Shown here in pieces: positions 44,300 through 54,168 of a stretch of DNA of 64,000 nt. Position numbers and translations under genes: made by a program. Numbering within the stretch: position 1 is the first letter of the stretch; every line of letters begins with the position of its first letter. Source of the stretch: Acidobacteriota bacterium (lineage in GTDB: Bacteria; Acidobacteriota; UBA890; WLXD01); contig WLXD01000002.1 in the NCBI GenBank assembly GCA_012103255.1, forward strand, positions 806,001-870,000. Direction: 5' to 3'. The notes beneath the pieces were generated by a model, which saw only the letters and a list, made by a program, of their open reading frames with translations, ran no database searches and was not told the origin of the DNA.

Positions 44300-46507
44300 A
44301 TGACGTCAGACAGCGACAACCCTGCCGAGCCTCGCAGGCCGTACCACGAGCACCCCGCGTTCCAGTTGGCCGGTGCGCTCGTCGAACCCGGTCTCAACCG
44401 CATCACGCGCGAGGGCACGGCATCGACTGTTGAACCCAAGATCATGCATGTGCTCGTGTGCCTCGCCGAGGCCGAGTGCGAAGCGGTGACCAAGGTCACC
44501 CTGGGTAAGCTGGTGTGGGACGACGCAATCGTCAGCGACAAGGTGCTGCCGCGCGCGATTTCGGTGCTCCGCAAGGCTTTCGGCGATTCGCCGCAGGAGC
44601 AGCGCGTGATCCGGACGATCTCGAAGGTCGGATACCAGCTGGTTGAGCGCCCCCGTGAACCGGGCAGCGTGCTCGCGCCTGCCGCGCCCCGCCCTCCTAC
44701 TAGCTCACCTCGGGAAGGCCGTCGGATTTCGGCCGGACGGACGGGCGTGCTCATCGGTGCAGCCACGATCGCGGTGGCGCTGGTCGGCTACGCCCTCCTA
44801 TCGGTCTCCCCTCGCCCCACCCTCGAGGCCATCGCGTTGCCCCTCAGCCCAACGGGCCCGTCCACACTCTTGACCTCCGAACCCGGCCACGAACTCTACC
44901 CGGAGCCTGGGCCGACGCCCGGCACCGTTCTCTACTCGGCGGACACCGCCGGAAGTTGGGATCTGCTTCTACTCGATGCCGATGGGACGTCGACACGCCT
45001 GACCTCGCGGCGCGGCCGGGAACTTCGTCCGGTGCTCGCTCCGAACGGAACGGAGATCGCGTACTTCGACCTGGACGGCACCTCGGGACGTCTCGTGCGG
45101 GCCGACCTCGAGTTGACCGCGGATGGCTGGGCACTCGGAGCCGAACGCGACGTTGCAGAGTTCGCAGTTGCCGCCGGCGGCGGCGCCACCGACTGGGCAA
45201 TGCCAGGGATCTCCTGGTCCCCCGACGGGCATTGGATCGCCACTTCGGCCATCGATCCCGACGCCCGGACATTCGCGATCTACAAGTTCGAAACCGCCAC
45301 AGGAACGCGCGTTCGGGTGACCGATCCTCCCGCCGGCCAGGCCGATCTCGATGTCGACTACTCGCCCGACGGTCGCTGGCTCGTCGTGACGCGCTTCGTT
45401 TCGACGTCCACGGCCGAACTCCAACTCGTCGATGTTGAAACTGGCGAGATCCGACCGCTCACCCGTGACCACCGCTCGATCCTCGGTCACGACTGGCTGC
45501 CGGACTCGTCTGGCGTGGTCTTCTCCTCCAACCGTGGCGGCCGCTTCGGCCTCTGGCATGTTGGCCTCAACGTCGGCGAGCCCGAGTGGGTGCCGGCTGA
45601 CGGCTGGAACTTGAAGCAACCGCGCTTCGACCGCGAGGGGCGGCTGCTCTACGAAAGCTGGATTTACGACACCAATATCTGGACCGTGCCGCTCAACGAA
45701 TCCACAACCCTCACGGCACGGCCCTTGATCCAGTCAACTCACTGGGACCACGACGCCACGGTCTCGCCCGACGCGAGCCGCCTTGCGTTCATTTCGGCGC
45801 GTTCAGGTGCGTTCGAACTGTGGCTCGCAAACCCGGACGGCACGGAGCAGGTTCGGGCCTCGAACCTTGGCGCGGCATATATCTCGACGCCGCGTTGGTC
45901 GCCCGACGGAACCCGCATAGTCTTCGCCGCCCACATCGACGGCCGCACCACGACGCAGGTCCATGAGGTCGACACGGGAGAGACCCGCCGGATTGAAGCC
46001 CTCAAGAGTGGAACAGCCAACCCGGCCTTCACATTGGACGGCCAGCGCCTGGTCGTCGGGAGGCGAGAGTCCGACGGCTGGAACCTGTGGACGGTAGACC
46101 TCGACGGTGGATCTCCAACTCAACTCACGCACGAAGGCGGTTACCTGGCGCTGCCCGCGCTCGATGCGGATGGCTTCTACTTCACCAAGCTCGACGTACC
46201 CGGTCTGTGGTTCCTGCCGAAAGGCTCGAACAACCCGCAACGAGTCCACACGGGGCCCGGGCTCGGCGATTCGGCAACCTGGGGCATCAACCCGGACGGC
46301 GTTCTTCTGATCGATCGCGACCCGCGCACCGGCAACGCAATGCTGATCGCCCTGTCGCACGGTGATCGAACGCCACAACTCGTGCGCGAGTTCGACCTCA
46401 ACGTCTCGCCCGCCTCCGGCACGCTCAACGGCTCGCCTCTCGCCTTTACCCGAATCGACCAGACGCAAGCCGATCTGTCCGCGATGCCGCTCGGCGAGAC
46501 TCAGTAG
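44300..46507 (+). CDS. Membrane winged-helix regulator with periplasmic TolB-like propeller
   Basis: 735 residues. OmpR/CadC-type winged helix (about 20-115: VEPKIMHVLVCLAEAECEAV, VLPRAISVLRKAFGD, RVIRTISKVGYQLVE), Pro-rich linker, one TM (GVLIGAATIAVALVGYALL), then ~550 residues of PD40/WD40-like beta-propeller: WSPDGHWIATSA, YSPDGRWLVVTRF, WLPDSSGVVFSSNRGG, VSPDASRLAFISARSG, WSPDGTRIVFAAH. A one-component membrane regulator that presumably senses an envelope ligand through the propeller. The next gene on its strand is far away, so its target is not obvious. Confidence 0.87.
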   Translation: MTSDSDNPAEPRRPYHEHPAFQLAGALVEPGLNRITREGTASTVEPKIMHVLVCLAEAECEAVTKVTLGKLVWDDAIVSDKVLPRAISVLRKAFGDSPQEQRVIRTISKVGYQLVERPREPGSVLAPAAPRPPTSSPREGRRISAGRTGVLIGAATIAVALVGYALLSVSPRPTLEAIALPLSPTGPSTLLTSEPGHELYPEPGPTPGTVLYSADTAGSWDLLLLDADGTSTRLTSRRGRELRPVLAPNGTEIAYFDLDGTSGRLVRADLELTADGWALGAERDVAEFAVAAGGGATDWAMPGISWSPDGHWIATSAIDPDARTFAIYKFETATGTRVRVTDPPAGQADLDVDYSPDGRWLVVTRFVSTSTAELQLVDVETGEIRPLTRDHRSILGHDWLPDSSGVVFSSNRGGRFGLWHVGLNVGEPEWVPADGWNLKQPRFDREGRLLYESWIYDTNIWTVPLNESTTLTARPLIQSTHWDHDATVSPDASRLAFISARSGAFELWLANPDGTEQVRASNLGAAYISTPRWSPDGTRIVFAAHIDGRTTTQVHEVDTGETRRIEALKSGTANPAFTLDGQRLVVGRRESDGWNLWTVDLDGGSPTQLTHEGGYLALPALDADGFYFTKLDVPGLWFLPKGSNNPQRVHTGPGLGDSATWGINPDGVLLIDRDPRTGNAMLIALSHGDRTPQLVREFDLNVSPASGTLNGSPLAFTRIDQTQADLSAMPLGETQ

Positions 46508-46519
46508 TCCCGCACCAGT

Positions 46520-47860
46520 TCACAGCCAGCGTGAGGCCATCTCCAGCATCTGCTCGAGCACGAACTCTGGTGGGTACCAGCGACCGGCGGCCATCACGCC
46601 GTCGAGTGCCCGAACCGCGTCGACGCTCTCGAGCGGGTTGGCGCGTAACAGGATCAGGTCGGCGCGCTGCCCGGGCGCGATGGTCCCGAACGGCTGCCGA
46701 TCGGTCGTGGTTGCGGCAACGAACTCGCCCGGCACTCGGGTCGCCGCAGACAGCGCCTGATACGGCGTAAGGCCGGCAATCACGAAGTTGCGCAGGTCGT
46801 CGTGCATCGATGGGCCCGGGTACATCCCCGGGATGCCCGGCGAGTCCGTTCCCGTGAGCAGGGGAACGCCTGCATCGGCAAAGGCCTTCGTCATGTCGCG
46901 CAGGAACACCAATCGGTCTTCGATGCTACCGATTCGGTCGGCGTATCGGCGGCGCGCCCACGTACGACGATGGCCTGGATGCTGGAATCGTGACTCCGGC
47001 CGTTCGAAGAACTGATCGACCATGCTGGGCTTGCCCCACTGGATCGAGATGATCTCGTAGGTCGACAGGTTGGGCAGCACATAGGCGCCCGTTCGTCGCA
47101 CGAGCTCAGCCGCGGCGGGGATCCGGCGGCGATCCGGCACGTTGCCGAAGTACGTGTAGATGAACTCCTCGCCATGCGCCACCAGACGCATTCCGTTTTC
47201 GAGAATGTGTTGCATCCCGGGATCGCGCACGCCGTGACCAATGACGCTGATGGAGCGACGCGCTGCCTCCTCGGCGATCGCATCGAACTGCGCTGTGCTC
47301 AGCGAGTTGTAGACCTTGATGTACTCGTATCCTGAGGCCGCCGCCTGGCGCACAGCATCTCGTGCGGCCTCAACTGAGAGCACGACCCCGCCAGCACCTC
47401 CCTCGCCGTCGACGAACCAGCCAAGGAGCACCTGCGGGCCCACGATCTGCCCTAGACGAATCTGCTCCCGCCACCTCGTCAGCGCGCTCGCACCGCCCAT
47501 GTTCAGGATCGTGGTGACGCCGTGCGCCGTATACGGGAGCAGGTCCTCCACGTACTGAACGTGGGTATGCATGTCGGCCAGGCCCGGCATCAGGTACCGG
47601 CCTTCGGCGTCGACGATCGTTGCCCCGGGCGGCACCGCAACCGCACTACGTGGCCCGACCGACTCGATGGTGCCGTTCCGAACCAGGACAGTGTGATCCG
47701 GCAGCAGCCGCTCTCGATCCATCGGCACCACGGTGCCGCCCACGAATGCGACAACCGCAGACTGCGGCAACGGACCGGTGGTTGGGTGGGCGAACGTTGA
47801 GGCCGCAGCGATGCTCATCAGCAGCATCGCGCCAAGCGCTCGATTCCAGCGGTGAATCAT
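46520..47860 (-). CDS. Exported metal-dependent amidohydrolase
   Basis: 446 residues. Signal peptide (LGAMLLMSIAAASTFAHP). Composite-domain start VAFVGGTVVPMDRERLLPDH, ADMHTHVQY (HxH metal site), YIKVYNS (carboxylated Lys position), VIGHGVRD and RLVAHGEEFI (His ligands), PLLTGTDSPG (Asp), and the usual end FGTIAPGQRADLILLRANP. Imidazolonepropionase/prolidase-like subgroup that often cleaves X-Pro or N-acyl amino acids. ATG 47860 chosen because the signal peptide starts there. A palindrome lies 25 bp upstream. Confidence 0.87.
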   Translation of the reverse strand: MIHRWNRALGAMLLMSIAAASTFAHPTTGPLPQSAVVAFVGGTVVPMDRERLLPDHTVLVRNGTIESVGPRSAVAVPPGATIVDAEGRYLMPGLADMHTHVQYVEDLLPYTAHGVTTILNMGGASALTRWREQIRLGQIVGPQVLLGWFVDGEGGAGGVVLSVEAARDAVRQAAASGYEYIKVYNSLSTAQFDAIAEEAARRSISVIGHGVRDPGMQHILENGMRLVAHGEEFIYTYFGNVPDRRRIPAAAELVRRTGAYVLPNLSTYEIISIQWGKPSMVDQFFERPESRFQHPGHRRTWARRRYADRIGSIEDRLVFLRDMTKAFADAGVPLLTGTDSPGIPGMYPGPSMHDDLRNFVIAGLTPYQALSAATRVPGEFVAATTTDRQPFGTIAPGQRADLILLRANPLESVDAVRALDGVMAAGRWYPPEFVLEQMLEMASRWL

Positions 47861-47884
47861 CTCGGGGCTCGTTGCGGGGAAGCA

Positions 47885-47907
47885 TCTATTCCATTTGATA
47901 GAATAGA
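47885..47907. promoter_or_regulatory. Candidate operator before amidohydrolase gene
   Basis: Seven-bp arms TCTATTC (47885-47891) and GAATAGA (47901-47907), spacer CATTTGATA. A+T-rich island 25 bp before the start codon. Confidence 0.6.
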
Positions 47908-47943
47908 CGCCCGTCGCCCCGATGGCGAGCGCCGCTAGCCTAG

Positions 47944-49326
47944 CTACCCCCGAAGAGCCTCGATCTCCTCGACCGTTTGCGGCTTGTGCGGCCCCAGTCG
48001 GCGCGCGCCGTCCGCGGTAATCAGGAAGTCCTCTTCGTTGCGAACGCCGCCGAAATCGCGCCACTTGTCGAGCTCATCGAAGTTGATGAACTCGGCGCAG
48101 GTGCCGTCGGCCCGCCACAGGTCCATCAGCTGCGGGATGAAGTAGATCCCCGGCTCTACCGTGACCACGAAGCCCGGCTCGAGCGGGCGGGCCAGGCGCA
48201 GTGACTTGAGACCGAACTGGGTGCTCTTCGGCTCGCCCGCGTAGCCGACCCAAACCTCGCCCAGGTTCTCCATGTCGTGAACGTCGAGACCCATCATGTG
48301 GCCGGTGCCACACGGAAAAACCACGGCGTGCGCCCCGGCGGCGAGAGCCTCGTCGGTGTCGCCCTTCATGATGCCGAGGTCCTTGAGGCCATCGAAGATC
48401 ACGCGCGCGCCCGTGAAGTGCACGTCGCGGAACGGCACACCAGGAGCAAGCGCCTCGACCGAAGCCACCTGTGAGGCGAGCTGCAGTTCGTAGATGGTGC
48501 GCTGGCGCTCGGAGAAGCGTTCCGAGACCGGGAAGGTCGACGACAGGTCACCCGCATAACCCAGGGCAGTCTCTGCCCCGGTGTCGAGCAGGAAGAGATC
48601 GCCGTCGGACATCTGGTTCACATGCGCGTGATTGTGCAGCGTCTCACCGTGGATCGTCGCGATGATCGGGAATGAGGTCCGGCCGCCGGCCGCCTTGGCG
48701 ATCCGCGCCACCTCGGCGGCGATCTCCGCCTCGTTCATTCCCGGATGCGCCATACGGATGGCGGCCACGTGCATGGCCACCGAGGTCTCGACCGCGCGGT
48801 CGATCTCGGCCACCTCTTCGTCGGACTTGATGTTGCGCTGATCGACCACGGCGCGGAGCAGATCGAGCGATGCCCCGTCGGCCACTTCGGCCGGGGCCAT
48901 GCCGAGCAGGTCGGCGAGCCACAGGGTCGTGTCGGCCCGATACGGCGGCAGATAGTGGACGGCTCGACCAGCGGCGCGAGCCGCCGCCACAACATCGGCA
49001 ACTGCTCCGAAGGGGCGCGTATCCGAAACACCTACTTTCTCAGCGCGCTCCGCAACCGTCGGCAGGTCGCCCATCCAGACGATGTGATCGATGCTGAGCT
49101 CATCGCCAAAGATCGTCGCCGTCCCGGCGTCCACATCGACGACGGCCGCCACCTCCGGCTGGTTGAGCCCGAAGTAGTACAGAAACGTGCTGTCCTGGCG
49201 GAAGTCGTAGCAGTTGTCCGCATAGTTCATCGGGCTTTCGTTGTTGCCCGGGAAAACCAGCAAGCCCCCATCGAGGCTTGCCGCCAGTGCTTCGCGCCGA
49301 CCTGTATACGTCTCTTTGCTAAACAT
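47944..49326 (-). CDS. pepP: Xaa-Pro aminopeptidase (M24B, PepP-like)
   Basis: 460 residues, cytoplasmic (no signal from ATG 49326). N-terminal domain with LVFPGNNESPMNYADNCYDF and FLYYFGLNQPE, as in aminopeptidase P. Metal ligands: FLLDTGAE (Asp), YAGDLSSTFP (Asp), CGTGHMMGLDVHD (His), VTVEPGIYF (Glu) and VRNEEDFLIT (Glu). Removes N-terminal residues before proline. Upstream of the amidohydrolase on the same strand, 83 bp apart, so possibly linked but with its own operator between. Confidence 0.92.
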   Translation of the reverse strand: MFSKETYTGRREALAASLDGGLLVFPGNNESPMNYADNCYDFRQDSTFLYYFGLNQPEVAAVVDVDAGTATIFGDELSIDHIVWMGDLPTVAERAEKVGVSDTRPFGAVADVVAAARAAGRAVHYLPPYRADTTLWLADLLGMAPAEVADGASLDLLRAVVDQRNIKSDEEVAEIDRAVETSVAMHVAAIRMAHPGMNEAEIAAEVARIAKAAGGRTSFPIIATIHGETLHNHAHVNQMSDGDLFLLDTGAETALGYAGDLSSTFPVSERFSERQRTIYELQLASQVASVEALAPGVPFRDVHFTGARVIFDGLKDLGIMKGDTDEALAAGAHAVVFPCGTGHMMGLDVHDMENLGEVWVGYAGEPKSTQFGLKSLRLARPLEPGFVVTVEPGIYFIPQLMDLWRADGTCAEFINFDELDKWRDFGGVRNEEDFLITADGARRLGPHKPQTVEEIEALRG

Positions 49327-49398
49327 GGCTGCAAGGATAAGAGAATGGACGGCCACACCCAACCCCGCGGCTAGCCACGGCCCGCGCCCATCGAGCGG

Positions 49399-49878
49399 TC
49401 AGGCCACCGTGTTCCGGTCGTAGATGCGGAGATCCACGTCTGCGCCCAGAGCGGACAGTAGCGCCAACATCGCCTTGATCGACTTGCCCTTGTAGACCGT
49501 CGGGCGAAGAAGCATCTGAACGCGCGCGGGCGACGTACCGAGCGTGGCAGCGAGCGCGCGAATACCTACGGCGACCGCGTCCTTGCGCTTCAACGCCTCG
49601 AGGGTGAGCTCGTACAGCAGTTGATCGTGTCGAACCTCGGGATCGTGATGAATCCACAAGACCTCTTCCGCGAGCATCGCGCCTCCTCCCCCGCCTCTCG
49701 TGCGCCAGCAGAACCCGGCGCCACCGGTCTCGGCGTCGATCTCGGCTGAGGCCACCAGCCCGTCGACCTTGGCGAGCCCGAAGGGAATCGAGTAGTCACG
49801 GTCCCGGCCGCTGATCCTGACCTCAAAGAGACGGCGCCGGTTGTTGAACCCGATGCTCTCTACGCTCGCGGCTTCCAC
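49399..49878 (-). CDS. Unknown protein with DUF2442-like start and HTH-like C-terminus
   Basis: 159 residues. N-terminal ~65 residues (RRLFEVRISGRDRDYSIPFG) resemble DUF2442-type beta domains. The C-terminal ~80 residues include TLGTSPARVQMLLRP and KSIKAMLALLSALGADVDLRIY, close in style to the XRE-like helix-turn-helix of short antitoxins (MqsA/HigA group). GTG start with AGAGG eight bases upstream. No toxin partner seen next to it. Confidence 0.55.
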   Translation of the reverse strand: MEAASVESIGFNNRRRLFEVRISGRDRDYSIPFGLAKVDGLVASAEIDAETGGAGFCWRTRGGGGGAMLAEEVLWIHHDPEVRHDQLLYELTLEALKRKDAVAVGIRALAATLGTSPARVQMLLRPTVYKGKSIKAMLALLSALGADVDLRIYDRNTVA

Positions 49879-50215
49879 AATTTCGCCTCTCGTTGCAGCT
49901 CCGCAATCAGTCGAACGATCCGACGGTGCCCGAATCCCTGCATCGGTTGTTCATGCTCCAGGTCCCAAACTTCAGCACCAGCTTTGCATCACGAAATACG
50001 TGAACGTGCCGTGGCGAGTGACCAGCGACCGAAGTCCAGAAGACGTAGCCTCCGCGCCGTGTTCTTGACACTATACGTTATCAAAATAGATAACAATTGA
50101 TGAAGCTCGATACACATCCATACATCGCGGAGACGGACAACTAGAGTCAGATTCCGCGCCGGGGCGCGCTACAGTGAGGCCCAGCGCCTTGCCTCCCCGC
50201 TAGACGAGGAACCTC
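49879..50215. other. Intergenic region with A+T-rich dyad
   Basis: About 340 bp between divergent genes. Holds TTGACA (50065-50070) and GTTATC-AAAATA-GATAAC (50077-50094), a plausible promoter with overlapping operator. No coding sequence or RNA recognised. Confidence 0.55.
50077..50094. promoter_or_regulatory. Dyad near candidate promoter
   Basis: Perfect 6-bp arms GTTATC/GATAAC with spacer AAAATA, seven bases after a TTGACA box. Could serve the divergent unknown gene, the PQQ-propeller gene, or both. Confidence 0.5.
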
Positions 50216-51613
50216 ATGCCGCAACCATCGTTCAATTCTCTGCGAGCCTTCCTGACCCTCGCCTGCGTCCTGCTGATCTCGCACCCCGGCGCCAGCGCCC
50301 AGGAACAGGACTCAAGCGAGGCACCGGCCGCATGGCCCATGTTCCGTGGCGCGGGCGCCGCGGGCACCTACGACGGGGGGCCGACGGCAACCACGTGGGA
50401 CATCGAGACGGGCGCCGGCATCGAGTGGTCCACCGAGATCCCGGGACTCGGCCACTCGAGCCCTGTCGTATGGGGCGATCGGATCTTCTTCACCACCGCG
50501 ATCAGCGCCGACGACAACAGCCTGTTGCCGGGTCTCTACGGAGACATCGCGCCCGTAGACGACGAGAGCATCCACGAATGGCGGCTGTACTGCCTCGACC
50601 GACACACCGGCCAGGTGCTCTGGCAGCACTCGATCGTGTCCCGGGTGCCACGCACACTGCGCCACACCAAGTCGACCCACGCAAACCCGAGCGTAGCCAC
50701 CGACGGGGAAACACTCGTCGCCATGTTCGGCTCCGAAGGTCTCTACGCCTACGACCTCGACGGCAACGAGCAGTGGCAGCGCGATCTGGGCGTCCTCGAT
50801 CAGGGCTTCTTCGCCGTTCCCGAAGCCCAGTGGGGCTACTCCTCCTCGCCCATCCTGTTTGAGGACAGCGTCCTAGGGCAGATGGTCATCGTGCAGGCCG
50901 ACATCCAGGACGGCTCTTTCCTCGCCGCCTACTCGCTCGCCGACGGCGAGGAGGTCTGGAAGACCAACCGCGCCGACGTTCCCACCTTCGGAACGCCAGC
51001 CATCTATGAGGGCTCCAACGGCCCCGCGATCGCGGTCAACGGCTACCGCCACATGGGCGGCTACGACGCCCGCACCGGCGCCGAGCTCTGGCGCATGGAA
51101 GGCACAGGCGACATCCCCACGCCCACCCCGATCATCGCCAACGACCTCATCTACATCACCAACGCCCACGGCGGCCCCGCCCCGGTGTATGCGATCCGAA
51201 CGAGCGCAACGGGTGATCTCACCGAAGAGCTGGCGAACCCGGGCGAGAACATCGCCTGGTTTAGCGAGAACGACGGCGCCTACATGGCCACCCCGCTTGT
51301 CTACGACGGCCTGCTCTACGTGGTGCGCCACAACAGCATCCTGGTCGTCTTCGACGCAGTCACTGGCGAGCGCCACTACCGCGAACGCCTCGGCGGCGGA
51401 GCCACCACAGCCTCACCCGTGGCCGCCGACGTCAAGCTCTACATCCCGACCGAGGACGGCGAGATATTTGTGGTCAAGACGGGCCGCGAGTTCGAACTGC
51501 TAGCTACCAACTCGGTGGCAGAGCCGGTCTTCGCGTCCCCCGCGATTGTGGAGGGGAAACTCGTGGTGCGGACTTCGCAGCGCGTTCTCTCGATAGCGGA
51601 GGGGAAACCGTAG
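50216..51613 (+). CDS. Secreted PQQ-type beta-propeller protein
   Basis: 465 residues. Signal peptide ([17 protein letters not shown]). Propeller repeats of the PQQ/BamB type: [105 protein letters not shown]. No heme or dehydrogenase domain, so a scaffold or binding role is more likely than PQQ catalysis. Common in exported proteomes of this kind of organism. Confidence 0.85.
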   Translation: MPQPSFNSLRAFLTLACVLLISHPGASAQEQDSSEAPAAWPMFRGAGAAGTYDGGPTATTWDIETGAGIEWSTEIPGLGHSSPVVWGDRIFFTTAISADDNSLLPGLYGDIAPVDDESIHEWRLYCLDRHTGQVLWQHSIVSRVPRTLRHTKSTHANPSVATDGETLVAMFGSEGLYAYDLDGNEQWQRDLGVLDQGFFAVPEAQWGYSSSPILFEDSVLGQMVIVQADIQDGSFLAAYSLADGEEVWKTNRADVPTFGTPAIYEGSNGPAIAVNGYRHMGGYDARTGAELWRMEGTGDIPTPTPIIANDLIYITNAHGGPAPVYAIRTSATGDLTEELANPGENIAWFSENDGAYMATPLVYDGLLYVVRHNSILVVFDAVTGERHYRERLGGGATTASPVAADVKLYIPTEDGEIFVVKTGREFELLATNSVAEPVFASPAIVEGKLVVRTSQRVLSIAEGKP

Positions 51614-51761
51614 TCACGGCATGTCAGCCTCGCCGCGCCAGATGCAACGGCTTGACAGGCCGGTCATGAGAAATACCTAAATCGCTATAAACAAACGTCT
51701 TAGATGCATTTCGAGAATGCCATGTAACCACCATGTAGCCACTACATCGTGCGCCCGACTC

Positions 51762-52610
51762 TCAGCGCGGCATCAGCAGCGTGAGGCCGAACTTCAGCGA
51801 CCATTCGGGGCCGCCTGTCGGTTTCACGGGGTAGACATAAGGGCCTATCGACATGTCGAGTCCATATCCGCGGCCGAGATCCGTGGTGCGGCCCACCACG
51901 AAGCCGATCGGCAACTGGACCTTGGAGCCCTCTTCGATCGAGTGGTCGATGGTGATCGCGCCGTTGTAGCCGATCGCCAGGCCGGGGACGCCGGGGAAGT
52001 TGTAGAACACATTGGGCTGGATGAGCGTGGTGCTGAAGCCGTTCTGACCCCACAACTGGCCGAGGATGCCAGCGAACGACACGTTGGGCCCGAACCCGCC
52101 GACGATGACACCGACAGGCCCGGCGCCCCAGCCGGCGCCTCTGAGGTCGCCGGTGGTGTGGGTCTTCAGTGAAAGCTGCGGCCCGACACCCCATTTCCAC
52201 GAACCGCGCGACTTCGGGGCCACGAACATCTGGAACGAAGTGTCACCGAGTCCCCACGTTGTGCTGCCGGTTTCGGGAGCAGGTTCTCCGACCGGCGGGA
52301 TCTTGGCTCCCGGCGCCAGGCCGATGATCGGCACGACCGCTCGGGTGACGAGGCTGAACTTGCTGAAGTTGAACGAGTACACCGGCTGTACCTGAAACAC
52401 CGGCGTCGCGACCCCGTTGCCTGTACCGATGTGGATGTCGTTGTCCGTCATGATCGCCGCGATATTCGCCAACGGGTCCTGCAGGGCGCGGGCCATCGCC
52501 GCCGCCGCTTCCTCTGGAGAAGAATCGGCGTCCTCCTCCTGTTGTGCACTGATCGGGGTCGCAGTCACGGTCACTAGCAACAGAACGGCGAAGAAGCAAA
52601 GTCGAGACAA
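51762..52610 (-). CDS. Outer-membrane beta-barrel-like protein
   Basis: 282 residues from TTG 52610, which follows GGAG by six bases. Signal peptide (LCFFAVLLLVTVTATPISAQ), short helical acidic part (SSPEEAAAAMARALQDP), then many amphipathic strands ending in aromatic residues (PVYSFNFSKFSLVTRAVV, TTWGLGDTSFQMFVAP, KWGVGPQLSLKTHT, PEWSLKFGLTLLMPR). The last residue is Arg rather than the usual Phe. Porin/transporter-like barrel; 55 bp behind the ureohydrolase gene on the same strand. Confidence 0.7.
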   Translation of the reverse strand: MSRLCFFAVLLLVTVTATPISAQQEEDADSSPEEAAAAMARALQDPLANIAAIMTDNDIHIGTGNGVATPVFQVQPVYSFNFSKFSLVTRAVVPIIGLAPGAKIPPVGEPAPETGSTTWGLGDTSFQMFVAPKSRGSWKWGVGPQLSLKTHTTGDLRGAGWGAGPVGVIVGGFGPNVSFAGILGQLWGQNGFSTTLIQPNVFYNFPGVPGLAIGYNGAITIDHSIEEGSKVQLPIGFVVGRTTDLGRGYGLDMSIGPYVYPVKPTGGPEWSLKFGLTLLMPR

Positions 52611-52665
52611 GGTGATCTCCAATGTCAGCTACGGTGCAGGCTGTGGTGACGTCGTGGTGACGTCG

Positions 52666-54168
52666 CTACGGGCGAACGTCGCGCGCGACCGCAGCGCTTC
52701 GGTCACTCCGCTCCCGCGACCGGCCGGCACGATAGGAGAACCCGACCGCGGCGGTCAGGACGACGCCGAAAAGAAAGGCCACGGCCATCGGCCCGAACAG
52801 GTTCGAGCCGTCCGAGGGCGGGCCGAAGATCGGGTCGGCGATGCGGGCTGCAGGGACAATGTTGCGCTCGTCTGTGTCGCCGTCGGAAGCAGGTGTTTCC
52901 GCGACGAATGCGGCGTGCTCGGCGGCCAGCGGGCTGATGTAGTGCGGGTCGGTCAGGCCTCGCTTGCGCATCGCGACCCCCGTGAGGCACTCGCGCACAA
53001 CCCGATTCGCGACCATAGCCGAGACGTAAGTCTGATCGACGAGCGGGTTGAGCTCTACCAACTCGAAGCCCACGACGTTGCTCTCGGCGCACAAGCGGCG
53101 CACGATCGGAAACGCTTCGCGCGGCAACAATCCGCCCGGCTCGGGAGTGCCGGTGCCGGGTACGAACGCGGGATCGATGGTGTCGATGTCGAACGAGATA
53201 AACAGGTACTCATGCCCATCGTTGGCCTCGGCGATGACGCGCTCCATCACGGCATCCCAACCATCGCGCTCTACTTCCGCCATCGAGTGGTAGCGCATGC
53301 CCTCTTCGCGCATCCATTCGAACGTCTCGCGTCCGGGGTAGTAGCCGCGAAGGCCGACCTGGATGAAGTTCGGGCCTGGAACCAGATCTTCTTCCATGAG
53401 CCGGTAGACCGGCATCCCGTGGTTGATCAGGTGACCGAATCCGTACTTGCCAGCGTCGTAGTGGGCATCGAAGTGAATGACCCCGACGTTCCCCCTGCCG
53501 TACACATCGGTGAGTGCAGCCACGTCAGGATACATGAGCGAGTGGTCGCCACCGATAATCACGGGCATCACGTTCTTGCCGGGCTCATACTCGACCTCCA
53601 CCGCGGAGCGGACGAACTCGCGGATCGCTCCCAGGCTGCGCTCCGTGCTCATGATGTCGATCGGCGCATCGCCGAAGTCTGCGATTACGAGGTCCTTCAT
53701 CGGGTCGACCATCGTATGCATGTTCGGCGCATCGGCCAGCGGCCCCCACCCGCCGTAGACATCGGAGTTGCGGAAAGCGTTGGGTCCGAGCGCCGCCCCG
53801 CGCATGCCGCTGCCCATATCGAGGTAGCCGCCCATTACGGCGACCTCCACCTTTCCCGCTTTGAGGTCAGCCGGCGTAAGAGCAATCGGCTTGCGAAAGA
53901 AGGTGGGGATTCCGGCCCAGGCCATTCCGAGGTCGTATTTCTGTACGTTGATCAGCCCCGGCTCGCGATCGTCCTGGCTGAAGTCGCGCAGGGTACGCCA
54001 GAGGTTGTAGCTCGGATCTTCCACGTCGAGCGGAATCGACGGTTGCTCGCCCGGCCGGATCGGGGCTCTTTGCTCCAGTTCCAGCCCGAGTTGCTGCTGC
54101 GCCGAACTACCCGAGGGCGCGATGAGAATGGCCGTGACAACAAGAGCGAAGAACACGCGGCTGTTCAC
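52666..54168 (-). CDS. Exported ureohydrolase (agmatinase/arginase family) with C-terminal membrane anchor
   Basis: 500 residues, longer than the ~300 of cytosolic agmatinases. Signal peptide (FFALVVTAILIAPSGSSAQ). All Mn ligands present: IIGGDHSLMY (His), VIHFDAHYDAGK (Asp, His, Asp) and ISFDIDTIDPAFVPG (two Asp). The C-terminal ~60 residues add a linker, one TM (FGPMAVAFLFGVVLTAAVGF) and a basic tail, so the enzyme would face the periplasm while anchored. By family, releases urea from a guanidino compound such as agmatine or a guanidino acid. Likely in operon with the beta-barrel gene. Confidence 0.85.
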   Translation of the reverse strand: MNSRVFFALVVTAILIAPSGSSAQQQLGLELEQRAPIRPGEQPSIPLDVEDPSYNLWRTLRDFSQDDREPGLINVQKYDLGMAWAGIPTFFRKPIALTPADLKAGKVEVAVMGGYLDMGSGMRGAALGPNAFRNSDVYGGWGPLADAPNMHTMVDPMKDLVIADFGDAPIDIMSTERSLGAIREFVRSAVEVEYEPGKNVMPVIIGGDHSLMYPDVAALTDVYGRGNVGVIHFDAHYDAGKYGFGHLINHGMPVYRLMEEDLVPGPNFIQVGLRGYYPGRETFEWMREEGMRYHSMAEVERDGWDAVMERVIAEANDGHEYLFISFDIDTIDPAFVPGTGTPEPGGLLPREAFPIVRRLCAESNVVGFELVELNPLVDQTYVSAMVANRVVRECLTGVAMRKRGLTDPHYISPLAAEHAAFVAETPASDGDTDERNIVPAARIADPIFGPPSDGSNLFGPMAVAFLFGVVLTAAVGFSYRAGRSRERSDRSAAVARDVRP

